Shown: one piece after another, positions 19,348 to 25,924 of the stretch
Layout of the letters: each line of letters opens with the position of its first letter
How positions within the stretch are numbered: position 1 is the stretch's first letter
DNA from: Gammaproteobacteria bacterium
Lineage (GTDB): Bacteria; Pseudomonadota; Gammaproteobacteria; Ga0077554; Ga007554
Assembly: GCA_020053945.1 (NCBI GenBank)
Contig: JAGVME010000111.1
Span: 1 to 44,653 of the forward strand
DNA: 44,653 nt
Direction: 5' to 3'
Notes under the pieces: model-generated
Databases searched by the model: none
Seen by the model: the letters and a program-made list of their open reading frames with translations, nothing else
Told to the model about the DNA's origin: nothing
Program-made: the position numbers and the translations under genes

Positions 19348-19466
19348 TCAAATTGCTGGGTACACACCTGAAACGTAACGGAGAACAAACCATCGATGGC
19401 CAACGCGCCGGGCGTTATGCAGGCGCGGTTGGCGACGTGAACCTGCATAATTCCTGGGGAAACTAA
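19348..19466 (+). pseudogene. Duplicated fragment of the periplasmic protein at 15053
   Basis: Bases 19348-19441 are about 85% identical by eye to 15429-15522 within the unknown periplasmic gene. In the same frame they read KLLGTHLKRNGEQTIDGQRA, against KLLGTHLKRSGEQTVNGHRA in the intact gene. The frame has no start or signal peptide and runs out at a TAA at 19464. It is a relic of a paralogue or of a recombination event. Confidence 0.85.
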
Positions 19467-19530
19467 AAAAACAACATGAACCCGGAAAATTCAATACGCA
19501 TTTTATCGTGAAAAGTGCGCTCAAAACCAA

Positions 19531-19609
19531 GATCCCTCCCCCGCTTTCGCGAGGGTCGGGATGACAACCTCCTGTCATTTCGACCCTCGCGAAAGCGGGG
19601 GGAGAAATC
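19531..19609. repeat. Long near-perfect palindrome
   Basis: An arm of about 36 bp at 19531-19566 (CTCCCCCGCTTTCGCGAGGG within it) pairs with 19573-19609 across a 6-nt centre. The ends at the loop read GGATGACA and TGTCATTTCG, like other hairpins at 256-368 and 42053-42104. This kind of element is a dispersed intergenic repeat and can also stop transcription. Confidence 0.85.
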
Positions 19610-19663
19610 CTTGTCTTGATTCACCTTACATAAAAATACCCATTTCCCCCATTTAATATAAAT

Positions 19664-19697
19664 CTGTCGCTTTCCTGTAACACTACTCAATTATAGT
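19664..19697 (+). promoter_or_regulatory. Putative PhoB-dependent promoter
   Basis: Half-sites CTGTCGC and CTGTAAC are spaced by TTTC, followed by exactly 10 nt and then TATAGT at 19692-19697. TATAGT is also the -10 of E. coli phoA, at the same distance. It lies 36 bp before a small ORF with an excellent ribosome binding site. This is the best -10 of the set. Confidence 0.65.
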
Positions 19698-19733
19698 CCT
19701 TCCATAAATCACCATTCCTTGAAGGAGGACGTT

Positions 19734-19904
19734 ATGGAAAGCATACCTTTGCATGCAGGCATGTCCGATGAGTACTTTGACGACAGGCCTTATGATCATA
19801 TGGAAGACGATGACGTTGAAAATGAAGTCGAGATTTGGCTGGACGAAGACCTGTGCATCTACCTGAGGGGCGATGGGACGGTCACGCAGTATTTCGTGCA
19901 TTAA
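19734..19904 (+). CDS. 56-residue acidic small protein
   Basis: The ATG at 19734 follows a strong ribosome binding site (GAAGGAGG, 7-nt spacing). The product begins MESIPLHAGMSDEYF and has 17 Asp/Glu against 2 Arg, with a DDRPYDHMEDDD cluster and a C-terminal hydrophobic pattern EIWLDEDLCIYLRGDG. No signal peptide or membrane segment is seen, so it should be cytoplasmic. I do not recognise a family. The promoter geometry suggests phosphate-starvation induction. It could be a small regulator, metal buffer or antitoxin-like protein, with no evidence to choose between these. Confidence 0.65.
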   Translation: MESIPLHAGMSDEYFDDRPYDHMEDDDVENEVEIWLDEDLCIYLRGDGTVTQYFVH

Positions 19905-19948
19905 GGTTGTGCATATACAAAACAATTAGGCTTCACAGCCTATGTAAA

Positions 19949-19993
19949 ATTTCATGTAACTGACACACAAACGTAACACAACTTTGTGATGAT
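19949..19993 (+). promoter_or_regulatory. Putative triple-half-site PhoB box and -10
   Basis: Three 7-mers in an 11-bp rhythm are seen: ATTTCAT (19949), CTGACAC (19960) and ACGTAAC (19971), with spacers GTAA and ACAA. Ten nt after the last one is GATGAT (19988-19993), 4/6 to TATAAT. It would serve the 46-aa ORF and perhaps the PEP-CTERM gene at 20347. Confidence 0.5.
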
Positions 19994-20049
19994 GGGGATG
20001 CAAATTGATTTAAGAAGCGCAAAGGCAAGCTCCAGGAGGAGTCGGGTAA

Positions 20050-20190
20050 ATGAAATCGGCAACGTCAAAGTCAAAGGATATGGCAACAAACGGTGCTTTT
20101 TTAGCGTGGGATGTTTATTTAGTTGATCAACCAAAAGGAGGGGCTTGTCCGCTAAAAATAGCAATGCGCAAAGCTGGCGTTTTTATCTAA
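20050..20190 (+). CDS. Possible 46-residue basic small protein
   Basis: The ATG at 20050 is preceded by AGGAGGAG about 9 nt upstream, and the frame is open for 46 codons to a TAA at 20188. The product begins MKSATSKSKDMATNGAFLAW and is basic overall, with a mid hydrophobic stretch (GAFLAWDVYLV) and one Cys. It matches no family that I know. Evidence for it being real is the ribosome binding site and its place downstream of a Pho-box-like promoter; the AT-rich region between 20191 and 20346 shows no further gene. Confidence 0.4.
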   Translation: MKSATSKSKDMATNGAFLAWDVYLVDQPKGGACPLKIAMRKAGVFI

Positions 20191-20346
20191 AGGGACTGCT
20201 AAAGCCAGCATGAACCGTAATGTAAGGCATTTACATTAGTTCCCACACAACGGAGGTTTTTTCAGTTGCGGTAATGGGGATAGCAAAACTTAAATTTTTC
20301 CAGTGAAAATTTTTCTAACCTAAATTAATTGATAGGGAGATTTAAC

Positions 20347-21282
20347 ATGAAATTGAAACCAAATCACTTCAAAGGACCAATACAAATGAAGCTTAAACTT
20401 GCCGCGCTGGCCACCATGATGGCCGTCTCCGCACCATCGTTCGCCCTTATTGAGGGCGCCACTTCTGGCAACGGCAGCCTGTTGCTTAACTTTATTACCC
20501 CCGGTGCCACCTCCACAAACGGCATGTCCGCCGCTTTCGATCTGGGCGTCAATCTGAATGATGTGTTGGCGTGGAACGGTATTGCCGGTTTTACCCAAAC
20601 CTGGAGCCTGACTGCCGCCAACTATGGTTCCGCCTGGAGCGATCTGCTGGGATTCTCTAGCAACGATAACGATGCGGACATCCAGTTCAACGTAATTGCG
20701 CTGGATAACACGAACAAAACTACTGTAAACAACGGTTCGCGTTACCTGACCACCGCTGATGTGGCCAAGTATCCCAGCTTGAACAACGGCAATCTGAGTG
20801 CCTTTGATCAAATGGATTTATACGTCAAGGCAAACAACGGCCTCGGCACACACCCCACAGAAGCCAATGGCGCCAGCACGGTAATGGCGGGGGATTTGCC
20901 GCTCAATAGCTATTTCCGTGGGATCAATGGAGTGCAGCAGGGTGACAACTGGCTGACCAAAACCTCGGCTGACACCACCAAGAACCTGACCACCGCCCAG
21001 AACTTCTGGTTCTTGGAAACCACACTGCCCGGCGGCAGCGCCCAGGCAAGCAAGACGGCTTTCGGTTTCGATATTGACGGCGACGGCCTGATTGAGATGG
21101 ATAACAACGGTGCTGCTGTTACTGGTGGTTTCTCCGAGTTCAGTGAGTGGTCGGTGAACATGGCCGACGGCACCATTACCTTCGCCACTCCGGTTCCCGA
21201 AGCCGAAACCTACGCCATGATGCTGGCGGGTCTGGGTCTGATCGGTTTTCTCGGCCGTCGCTGCAGGAACCGCGCTGCCTGA
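20347..21282 (+). CDS. PEP-CTERM exported protein
   Basis: A 311-residue protein. The ATG at 20347 has ribosome binding site TAGGGAG; an internal ATG at 20386 gives a shorter, cleaner signal peptide (MKLKLAALATMMAVSAPSFA) and may be the true start. The mature part is rich in Asn/Thr/Gly and has a short acidic FDIDGDGLIEMDNNG motif that looks like a calcium-binding EF-hand-like loop. The C-terminus is the sorting tail VPEAETYAMMLAGLGLIG then RRCRNR. No enzyme motif is seen. A terminator follows 88 bp after the stop. Confidence 0.87.
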   Translation: MKLKPNHFKGPIQMKLKLAALATMMAVSAPSFALIEGATSGNGSLLLNFITPGATSTNGMSAAFDLGVNLNDVLAWNGIAGFTQTWSLTAANYGSAWSDLLGFSSNDNDADIQFNVIALDNTNKTTVNNGSRYLTTADVAKYPSLNNGNLSAFDQMDLYVKANNGLGTHPTEANGASTVMAGDLPLNSYFRGINGVQQGDNWLTKTSADTTKNLTTAQNFWFLETTLPGGSAQASKTAFGFDIDGDGLIEMDNNGAAVTGGFSEFSEWSVNMADGTITFATPVPEAETYAMMLAGLGLIGFLGRRCRNRAA

Positions 21283-21370
21283 GCAAATCCGTCGTCGGGA
21301 ATCCTTTAAGGCACTCCCGCCCCGCGATAAATAAACTATTACCAAGCTGTATCTCGAAGCTGTTTTAATC

Positions 21371-21402
21371 AGGCCTGCCGGCAGGGCGCTGGCAGGCCTT
21401 TA
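21371..21402 (+). terminator. Rho-independent terminator
   Basis: AGGCCTGCC and GGCAGGCCT form a 9-bp stem around a short GC-rich loop and are followed by TTTA. It separates the PEP-CTERM gene from the PstS-like gene. Confidence 0.75.
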
Positions 21403-21438
21403 ATATCATCATTATCCATGTATGTTAGGAGATCAATC

Positions 21439-22983
21439 ATGAAGCTGAACCAAATCACACTGGCTGTGGTCGCATTGGCCACCGCCCCCGTTGCCCTTGC
21501 CCTGACCCCCGCCCAGATTGACGGCACCACTGCCCGCCTGTGGCTATCGGGCGCGTCGGCTCCCACCGCTTCGGTGTACAAGGGTGTGTTGACCCTGTGC
21601 AAAGGCATGAAGTATAAAGATGCGCTGGGGAATATCCATACCAACGCGGGCGTGCTGGATACCCATCTCTATCTAGAAAGCAGTTCGGCCGGCAAGCTGC
21701 CCGGCGGCGCTGGTGACCGTATGGCCTATACCTGTACGGCGGCGGTGGATGGCGCCAATGAGTTCCGTATCCCCGACGACCTGGAAGGCAAGAAAATGGT
21801 GGTGTTCCACACCGTTGAAGGCGGTTCTTTCAACTACGTGGCCCCGCACATCACCATCGCCGGTGAAGCCAACACCAACTTGACGGGCAACCTCAAACGC
21901 ACCAGCAATATTGAGGGGCTGGCTGCGGGTGGTCAGTGCGCTGCTGCCCCTGCTCAAATGGTGAATGTTGATATTTCCGGCCAGACCAACGCCGTCGGCG
22001 TCTACCGCGGCTGCGCCACCACCACGGTGAACTTCACCGCCAACCAGCCCCTGCGCGCCAATGTATTCCAGGCGCCGGATCGTCCAGAAGGCGGTCTTTC
22101 CGACACCGAATACACCATCAACAAGCTGAACCTGGGTATTACGACCGAGGTGAGTGAGATCGGTCAGGAGGCCGAGACCTTTATTGGTCAGGCATTCGGC
22201 GTGGCCGTGAGCTATCCGCTGTATCACCAGTTGCAGAAGAAAGACTTCGGCTCCGCTCACACCTGTGTCACGGGGGGTTCTGCTACTCTTCCCGACCTGA
22301 CCGCCGCCTGCCAGCCTAACATGGCCGCATCGACATACACCGCAATCGCCGATGCCAATAGCATCGGTGTGGCGAGCGGCACGCTGTTCGGCGCTGCCAT
22401 CACCCCGCCCGGCACCTCCGGCAAGATCCAGTTGGAGCGCCGCGCGATCACCTCGGGCACCCAGTCGGCTTCCAATCTGTATTTCCTGAACACCCCGTGC
22501 GCGCTTGGCACTGCAGGAGGTGCGTTAGTGCCGGCACGCACTGTGGACAACACATCTAAAGTGGACGTGGCCGAAAACTCCTCCACCGGGGGTGTGAAAA
22601 CCGGCTTGACCAACGCCAGCAACGCGGGCGAGTTTGGATTGGGCGTGGTGTCGCTGGAAAACATCCCGGGGTCAGGTGAGAAATGGGCGTTTGTGAAACT
22701 GGATGCCGTGTCGCCCAACTTCACCGCAGCGGGCGCGGTCGATGCCAAGCAGCGCGTCAACGCGATCGCTAATAACTACAAAATGTGGTACGAGATCACG
22801 GCGTTTACCGCCACTACTGCCTTTCCTGAAGGCATAGCCCTGATCGAGGGGGTCAAAACCGCACTGGGCAACCCCGAGATCACCGACCTGCCCGGGCTGT
22901 TCATCAGCTCAGGCGCCGGAGCAATCGGTTCCAACGTGAGCAAGGTCACCCGCGGCGCCAACTCCTGCAGCCCGGCGAGATAA
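21439..22983 (+). CDS. Secreted protein with PstS-like opening
   Basis: A 514-residue exported protein with signal peptide QITLAVVALATAPVALA and ribosome binding site TAGGAG. The mature N-terminus reads ARLWLSGASAPTASVYKGVL, which recalls the phosphate-binding loop region of PstS (SGAGATFPAPVY), and later segments (VVFHTVEGGSFNYV, FGVAVSYPLYHQL, WYEITAFT) are arranged like a type 2 periplasmic-binding fold. At least six Cys in the mature chain suggest disulfides and an extracellular location. No ABC permease or ATPase gene is near. A DING/PstS-like phosphate scavenger is the favoured idea; a PEP-CTERM tail is absent. The assignment rests on short motif similarity only. Confidence 0.6.
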   Translation: MKLNQITLAVVALATAPVALALTPAQIDGTTARLWLSGASAPTASVYKGVLTLCKGMKYKDALGNIHTNAGVLDTHLYLESSSAGKLPGGAGDRMAYTCTAAVDGANEFRIPDDLEGKKMVVFHTVEGGSFNYVAPHITIAGEANTNLTGNLKRTSNIEGLAAGGQCAAAPAQMVNVDISGQTNAVGVYRGCATTTVNFTANQPLRANVFQAPDRPEGGLSDTEYTINKLNLGITTEVSEIGQEAETFIGQAFGVAVSYPLYHQLQKKDFGSAHTCVTGGSATLPDLTAACQPNMAASTYTAIADANSIGVASGTLFGAAITPPGTSGKIQLERRAITSGTQSASNLYFLNTPCALGTAGGALVPARTVDNTSKVDVAENSSTGGVKTGLTNASNAGEFGLGVVSLENIPGSGEKWAFVKLDAVSPNFTAAGAVDAKQRVNAIANNYKMWYEITAFTATTAFPEGIALIEGVKTALGNPEITDLPGLFISSGAGAIGSNVSKVTRGANSCSPAR

Positions 22984-23002
22984 TAAACGGTGTGTGGTAA
23001 AC

Positions 23003-23025
23003 GCGGATGGTGCAATGCCATCCGC
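23003..23025 (+). other. Perfect 8-bp-stem hairpin
   Basis: GCGGATGG and CCATCCGC surround a 7-nt loop, 20 bp after the PstS-like stop. It could protect the 3' end or form part of the terminator that follows. Confidence 0.5.
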
Positions 23026-23037
23026 AACCGGTTGTGC

Positions 23038-23073
23038 GGGACAGCTCTTCAACGGGGCTGTCCCTTTTCTTTT
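23038..23073 (+). terminator. Rho-independent terminator after the PstS-like gene
   Basis: GGGACAGC and GCTGTCCC form a stem with a roughly 10-nt loop, followed by TTTTCTTTTTT. Confidence 0.9.
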
Positions 23074-23082
23074 TTATGAGGG

Positions 23083-23119
23083 CATCTATCCAAGCCTGTT
23101 CGGCAGGTTTGTATAGATG
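23083..23119. repeat. Hairpin with 16-bp imperfect stem
   Basis: CATCTATCCAAGCCTG at 23083-23098 pairs with CAGGTTTGTATAGATG at 23104-23119 (14 of 16) around a 5-nt loop. It has no T-tract and no coding content, and precedes the REP array. Confidence 0.6.
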
Positions 23120-23138
23120 TGGCTTATGTGATGCACAG

Positions 23139-23398
23139 AGGCGCAGGGCGGGAACACGTTCCCGCCGGAATGGGTGTACCGGGAAGCGTCGGCAAGGTAT
23201 TGCCGACCTACGGATGATGATGAATAAAATGCTGTGATGGTGGGTTGAATGATTTGGTGTAGGAATTTTTTGCTGCTGGGGCGACGTAGGGCGGGAACAC
23301 TTTCCCGCCGGAATGGATGTAGTGGGAAGCGTCGGCAAAGTATTGCCGACCTACGGGAGAGGATAAAAACCCTCGGCAAGGTATTGCCGACCTACGGG
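23139..23398. repeat. REP array upstream of tpsB (five palindromes, two classes)
   Basis: Class A (GGCGGGAACACTTTCCCGCC type) occurs at 23142-23166 and 23283-23311. Class B (GTCGGCAAGGTATTGCCGAC type) occurs at 23186-23212, 23329-23357 and 23371-23398. A and B alternate, and each class B copy ends in the shared flank CCTACGG. The last copy ends on the base before the tpsB ATG. The rest of the 22984-23398 gap is non-coding; I see no good promoter for tpsB in it. Confidence 0.9.
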
Positions 23399-24958
23399 AT
23401 GATAACGAGTAAGACTCTGTGGGTGGCGTTGTGGGTACTACTTGCGGCGATGGGTTCCGCGCACGCGGAAGACGCGAAATTTGACGTATTCGAATACCGG
23501 GTAGAAGGCACGACACTGTTGCCGGTCATCGTGGTCGAGCAGGCGGTGTATCCCTATCTTGGCGATCAGAAAACCCTCGCCGATGTGGAACAGGCGCGCG
23601 AGGCGCTGGAAAAGGCCTATCACGGCGCGGGCTATCTCACCGTGCTGGTGAGTATTCCCCAGCAAAAGGTCGATAGCGGTGTGGTGAAGTTGACGGTGAC
23701 GGAAGCGCCGGTCGGCCGGTTGCGTGTCGTCGAGTCGCGCTATTTCAGCCCCGGCGAGATCCGCGCGGCCGCGCCGGAACTGGCGGAGGGGAAGGTGCCG
23801 CATTTCCCCAAAATGCAAAAAGAACTGGCGGCGCTCAACCGCAGCGCTGACCGCCGCATCACCCCCGTGCTACGTTCCGGCAAGACGCCGGGCACGGTGG
23901 AGGTCGATTTGAAGGTGCAGGACACGCTGCCGCTGCACGGCAATGTGGAAGTCAACGACCGCTATAGCCAGGACACCACGCACACCCGCCTCAGCGCTAG
24001 CCTGCGCTGGGACAACCTGTGGCAGAAACAGCATGGTGTGGGGCTGACGGTGCAGACCGCGCCGGAAAAACCCGATGAAAGCAAAGTGCTTTCGGCCAGC
24101 TATACCTGGCCGCTGGCTTCCGGAAATTATCTGGCCTTTTACGGCGTGAAATCGGATTCCGACGTGGCGGCGGTGGGCACGCTGAATGTGGTGGGCAACG
24201 GCGTAATTTTAGGCGCGCGTTACATCCTGCCGCTGCAGGGGCGTGAGGCCTTCTTCCACACTGCCACGTTAGGTCTCGATTACAAAGACTTCAACCAGTC
24301 GGTGAACCTGATCGGCAGCGGTGGTTTCAACACGCCGATCACCTATTTGCCGTTCACCCTGGGTTGGGATGGCACCTGGCTCGGCGCAGGCCGCACCACC
24401 AAATTCGGCGCAGCGTTCAATTTTCACCTGCGCGGGCTGGTGGCGGAGGAGCAGGAGTTCGCCGACAAGCGCTTCAAGGGACGGCCGAATTACGCTTACC
24501 TGCGCGGCAGCGCATCGCATAACGCAACCTGGGGCCGCGGCTGGGGTGTGAACGCGCGCGCCGGTTGGCAGCTCGCCGCGCAGCCGCTGATTGCAAACGA
24601 ACAGTTCGCCATCGGCGGGGTTGACACCGTGCGCGGTTATCTTGAATCCACCTCGCTCGGCGACAATGGCATCGCGCTCAGCCTGGAGGCGGCGACACCC
24701 AACTTCGCAAAACGGCTGGGCGCATCGCTCGATGACCTGCATCTGCTGGTGTTTGCCGATGGGGGATGGGTGCATGTACGCAGCCCGTTGCCGGAGCAGA
24801 AAGACCAATTTTCGTTGGCAAGCGCCGGGCTGGGGCTACGCCTCAAGGCATGGAAAGGCATGTCGGCCGGGCTGGACTGGGCCGTGGCGCTGGAGGAAAC
24901 CGGCAAGATACAGGCGGGCGACAACCGCGCGCATTTCCGGTTGGGTTATGAATGGTGA
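23399..24958 (+). CDS. TpsB two-partner secretion outer-membrane transporter
   Basis: A 519-residue ShlB/FhaC-type transporter that exports the TpsA partner across the outer membrane. A signal peptide (LWVALWVLLAAMGSAHA) is followed by two POTRA domains: FDVFEYRVEGTTLLP... to KLTVTEAPVGRL (about residues 25-110) and about 110-190. A 16-strand barrel follows, including DRYSQDTTHTRLSASLRWDN and the family-type FAIGGVDTVRGYLESTSLGD (VRGY, the L6 loop motif). The C-terminal strand ends in aromatic Trp. The start at ATG 23399 gives the signal peptide but has no normal ribosome binding site because a REP palindrome abuts it; a longer frame runs through the REP array and is rejected. Confidence 0.93.
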   Translation: MITSKTLWVALWVLLAAMGSAHAEDAKFDVFEYRVEGTTLLPVIVVEQAVYPYLGDQKTLADVEQAREALEKAYHGAGYLTVLVSIPQQKVDSGVVKLTVTEAPVGRLRVVESRYFSPGEIRAAAPELAEGKVPHFPKMQKELAALNRSADRRITPVLRSGKTPGTVEVDLKVQDTLPLHGNVEVNDRYSQDTTHTRLSASLRWDNLWQKQHGVGLTVQTAPEKPDESKVLSASYTWPLASGNYLAFYGVKSDSDVAAVGTLNVVGNGVILGARYILPLQGREAFFHTATLGLDYKDFNQSVNLIGSGGFNTPITYLPFTLGWDGTWLGAGRTTKFGAAFNFHLRGLVAEEQEFADKRFKGRPNYAYLRGSASHNATWGRGWGVNARAGWQLAAQPLIANEQFAIGGVDTVRGYLESTSLGDNGIALSLEAATPNFAKRLGASLDDLHLLVFADGGWVHVRSPLPEQKDQFSLASAGLGLRLKAWKGMSAGLDWAVALEETGKIQAGDNRAHFRLGYEW

Positions 24959-24963
24959 GGGAA

Positions 24964-25134
24964 ACGTCGGCAAGAGAGGCGTCGGCAAGGTGTTGCCGAC
25001 CTACGGTGGATGATGGATGCACCGGAAACCTCATGTCGTACGGCGGCAATACTTTGCCGCCGTAACCTACGGTGGGGTGATGGATGTAACACGAAACCTC
25101 GCGTCGTAGGGCGGGAACACTTTCCCGCCGTAAC
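24964..25134. repeat. REP cluster after tpsB
   Basis: A partial and a full class B palindrome are at 24964-25007, a variant (CGGCGGCAATACTTTGCCGCCG) at 25041-25062, and a class A copy at 25101-25131. They lie between tpsB and the transposase and share the CCTACGG flank. Confidence 0.88.
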
Positions 25135-25145
25135 TGGGAAGAAAA

Positions 25146-25640
25146 TCAGTCGAGCTGCATATCCGCGACGTCCGTAGGTTCGTGGTTACCCCAGTCATTC
25201 GAATAGGCGCCACGCTCCCGCCAGGCGTGAAAGGATGAATACGGCCAGTCAGCCGGGCGCGTGCAGTGACCGTGCTTGACGGGGTTATAGTGGATGTAAT
25301 CGAGGTGGCGATGCAAATCGCCGTCATCGCGGATGAGGTGATCGTAAAAGCGGTCTTGCCAGAGCGGGCCGGTGACGCCGCCAGCCTTGAGCGCCCAGGT
25401 GAGGTCACGCTTGAATGCCGCGACCACTGCGGAAAAATTGGTGTTGGCAGGTTCGAACAGCCAATGCAGATGATCGGGCAGGACGACATGGGCGTGGTGG
25501 CGGAATGGATGCTTGTCACACGCACGGTGCATCGAAGCCGACACCTGCACAGCGCGCTCCACGAGCCAAGGACGCCGACGGTGCGTAACCAGGGTGACGA
25601 ATACCGGGTCGGGCCGATAATAACGGCGGTAATTGGGCAT
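25146..25640 (-). CDS. REP-associated tyrosine transposase (RAYT)
   Basis: A 164-residue Y1 transposase of the IS200-like RAYT group. Starting at MPNYRRYYRP, it has FVTLVTHRRRPWLVE near the N-terminus, the HUH metal motif in VVLPDHLHWLF, and the catalytic tyrosine region YIHYNPVKHG. RAYTs cut and join single-stranded REP palindromes and are thought to spread them. Here it is flanked on both sides by the two REP classes that also surround tpsB and tpsA, so it is probably their mover. An ATG at 25652 is an alternative start; the frame open to 25838 is REP-derived. It lies antisense between tpsB and tpsA, which normally adjoin. Confidence 0.92.
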   Translation of the reverse strand: MPNYRRYYRPDPVFVTLVTHRRRPWLVERAVQVSASMHRACDKHPFRHHAHVVLPDHLHWLFEPANTNFSAVVAAFKRDLTWALKAGGVTGPLWQDRFYDHLIRDDGDLHRHLDYIHYNPVKHGHCTRPADWPYSSFHAWRERGAYSNDWGNHEPTDVADMQLD

Positions 25641-25724
25641 GCGGGTCAGCATAGCACGGTGTGAACTGCGTGTGTGACACCCGTTGTTGGGGATGATGCA
25701 ACGGGAAAATATCGGCAAGTGGTA

Positions 25725-25808
25725 TACGTAGGGCGGGAACACTTTCCCGCCGTGTGCCGAGTGGCGCACTCCGACAGAGAGGCGTCGGCAAAGTATTGCC
25801 GACCTACG
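25725..25808. repeat. REP pair between RAYT and tpsA
   Basis: A class A copy is at 25725-25753 and a class B copy at 25781-25808, with a 27-bp spacer. The pair lies just before the putative Pho promoter of tpsA. Confidence 0.9.
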
Positions 25809-25837
25809 ATAAGTGAGCGGCGAATGATGCGCCCCCA

Positions 25838-25871
25838 CGGTAACACAAACTTAACATAAGCATGCTAAATA
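25838..25871 (+). promoter_or_regulatory. Possible PhoB box upstream of tpsA
   Basis: CGGTAAC and ACTTAAC are spaced by ACAA; 10 nt later is TAAATA. The first half-site is good (6/7 to CTGTAAC), the second weak (4/7), the -10 weak. A start near 25878 would leave a leader of about 46 nt before the tpsA ATG and exclude the longer in-frame start at 25862. Confidence 0.4.
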
Positions 25872-25924
25872 GTCAGACGGCCACGCAGCATTTTAGACTG
25901 TTGGCCCTTTGTCAGGAGAATCCA

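Noticed and set aside
19926-19943. Terminator after the 56-aa ORF (TAGGC/GCCTA stem)
   Set aside because: The stem is only 5 bp and there is no T-run.
21283-21438. Pho box before the PstS-like gene
   Set aside because: Only a terminator and a ribosome binding site were found; no half-sites in the right geometry.
23086-23379. Open frames running through the REP array on both strands
   Set aside because: Their sequence is translated palindrome (repeats of RRSAILCRRF and similar); no ribosome binding site or conserved domain.
25862-25924. Longer tpsA start at 25862
   Set aside because: It would precede the extended signal peptide and lies upstream of the inferred transcription start; ATG 25925 has a good ribosome binding site.
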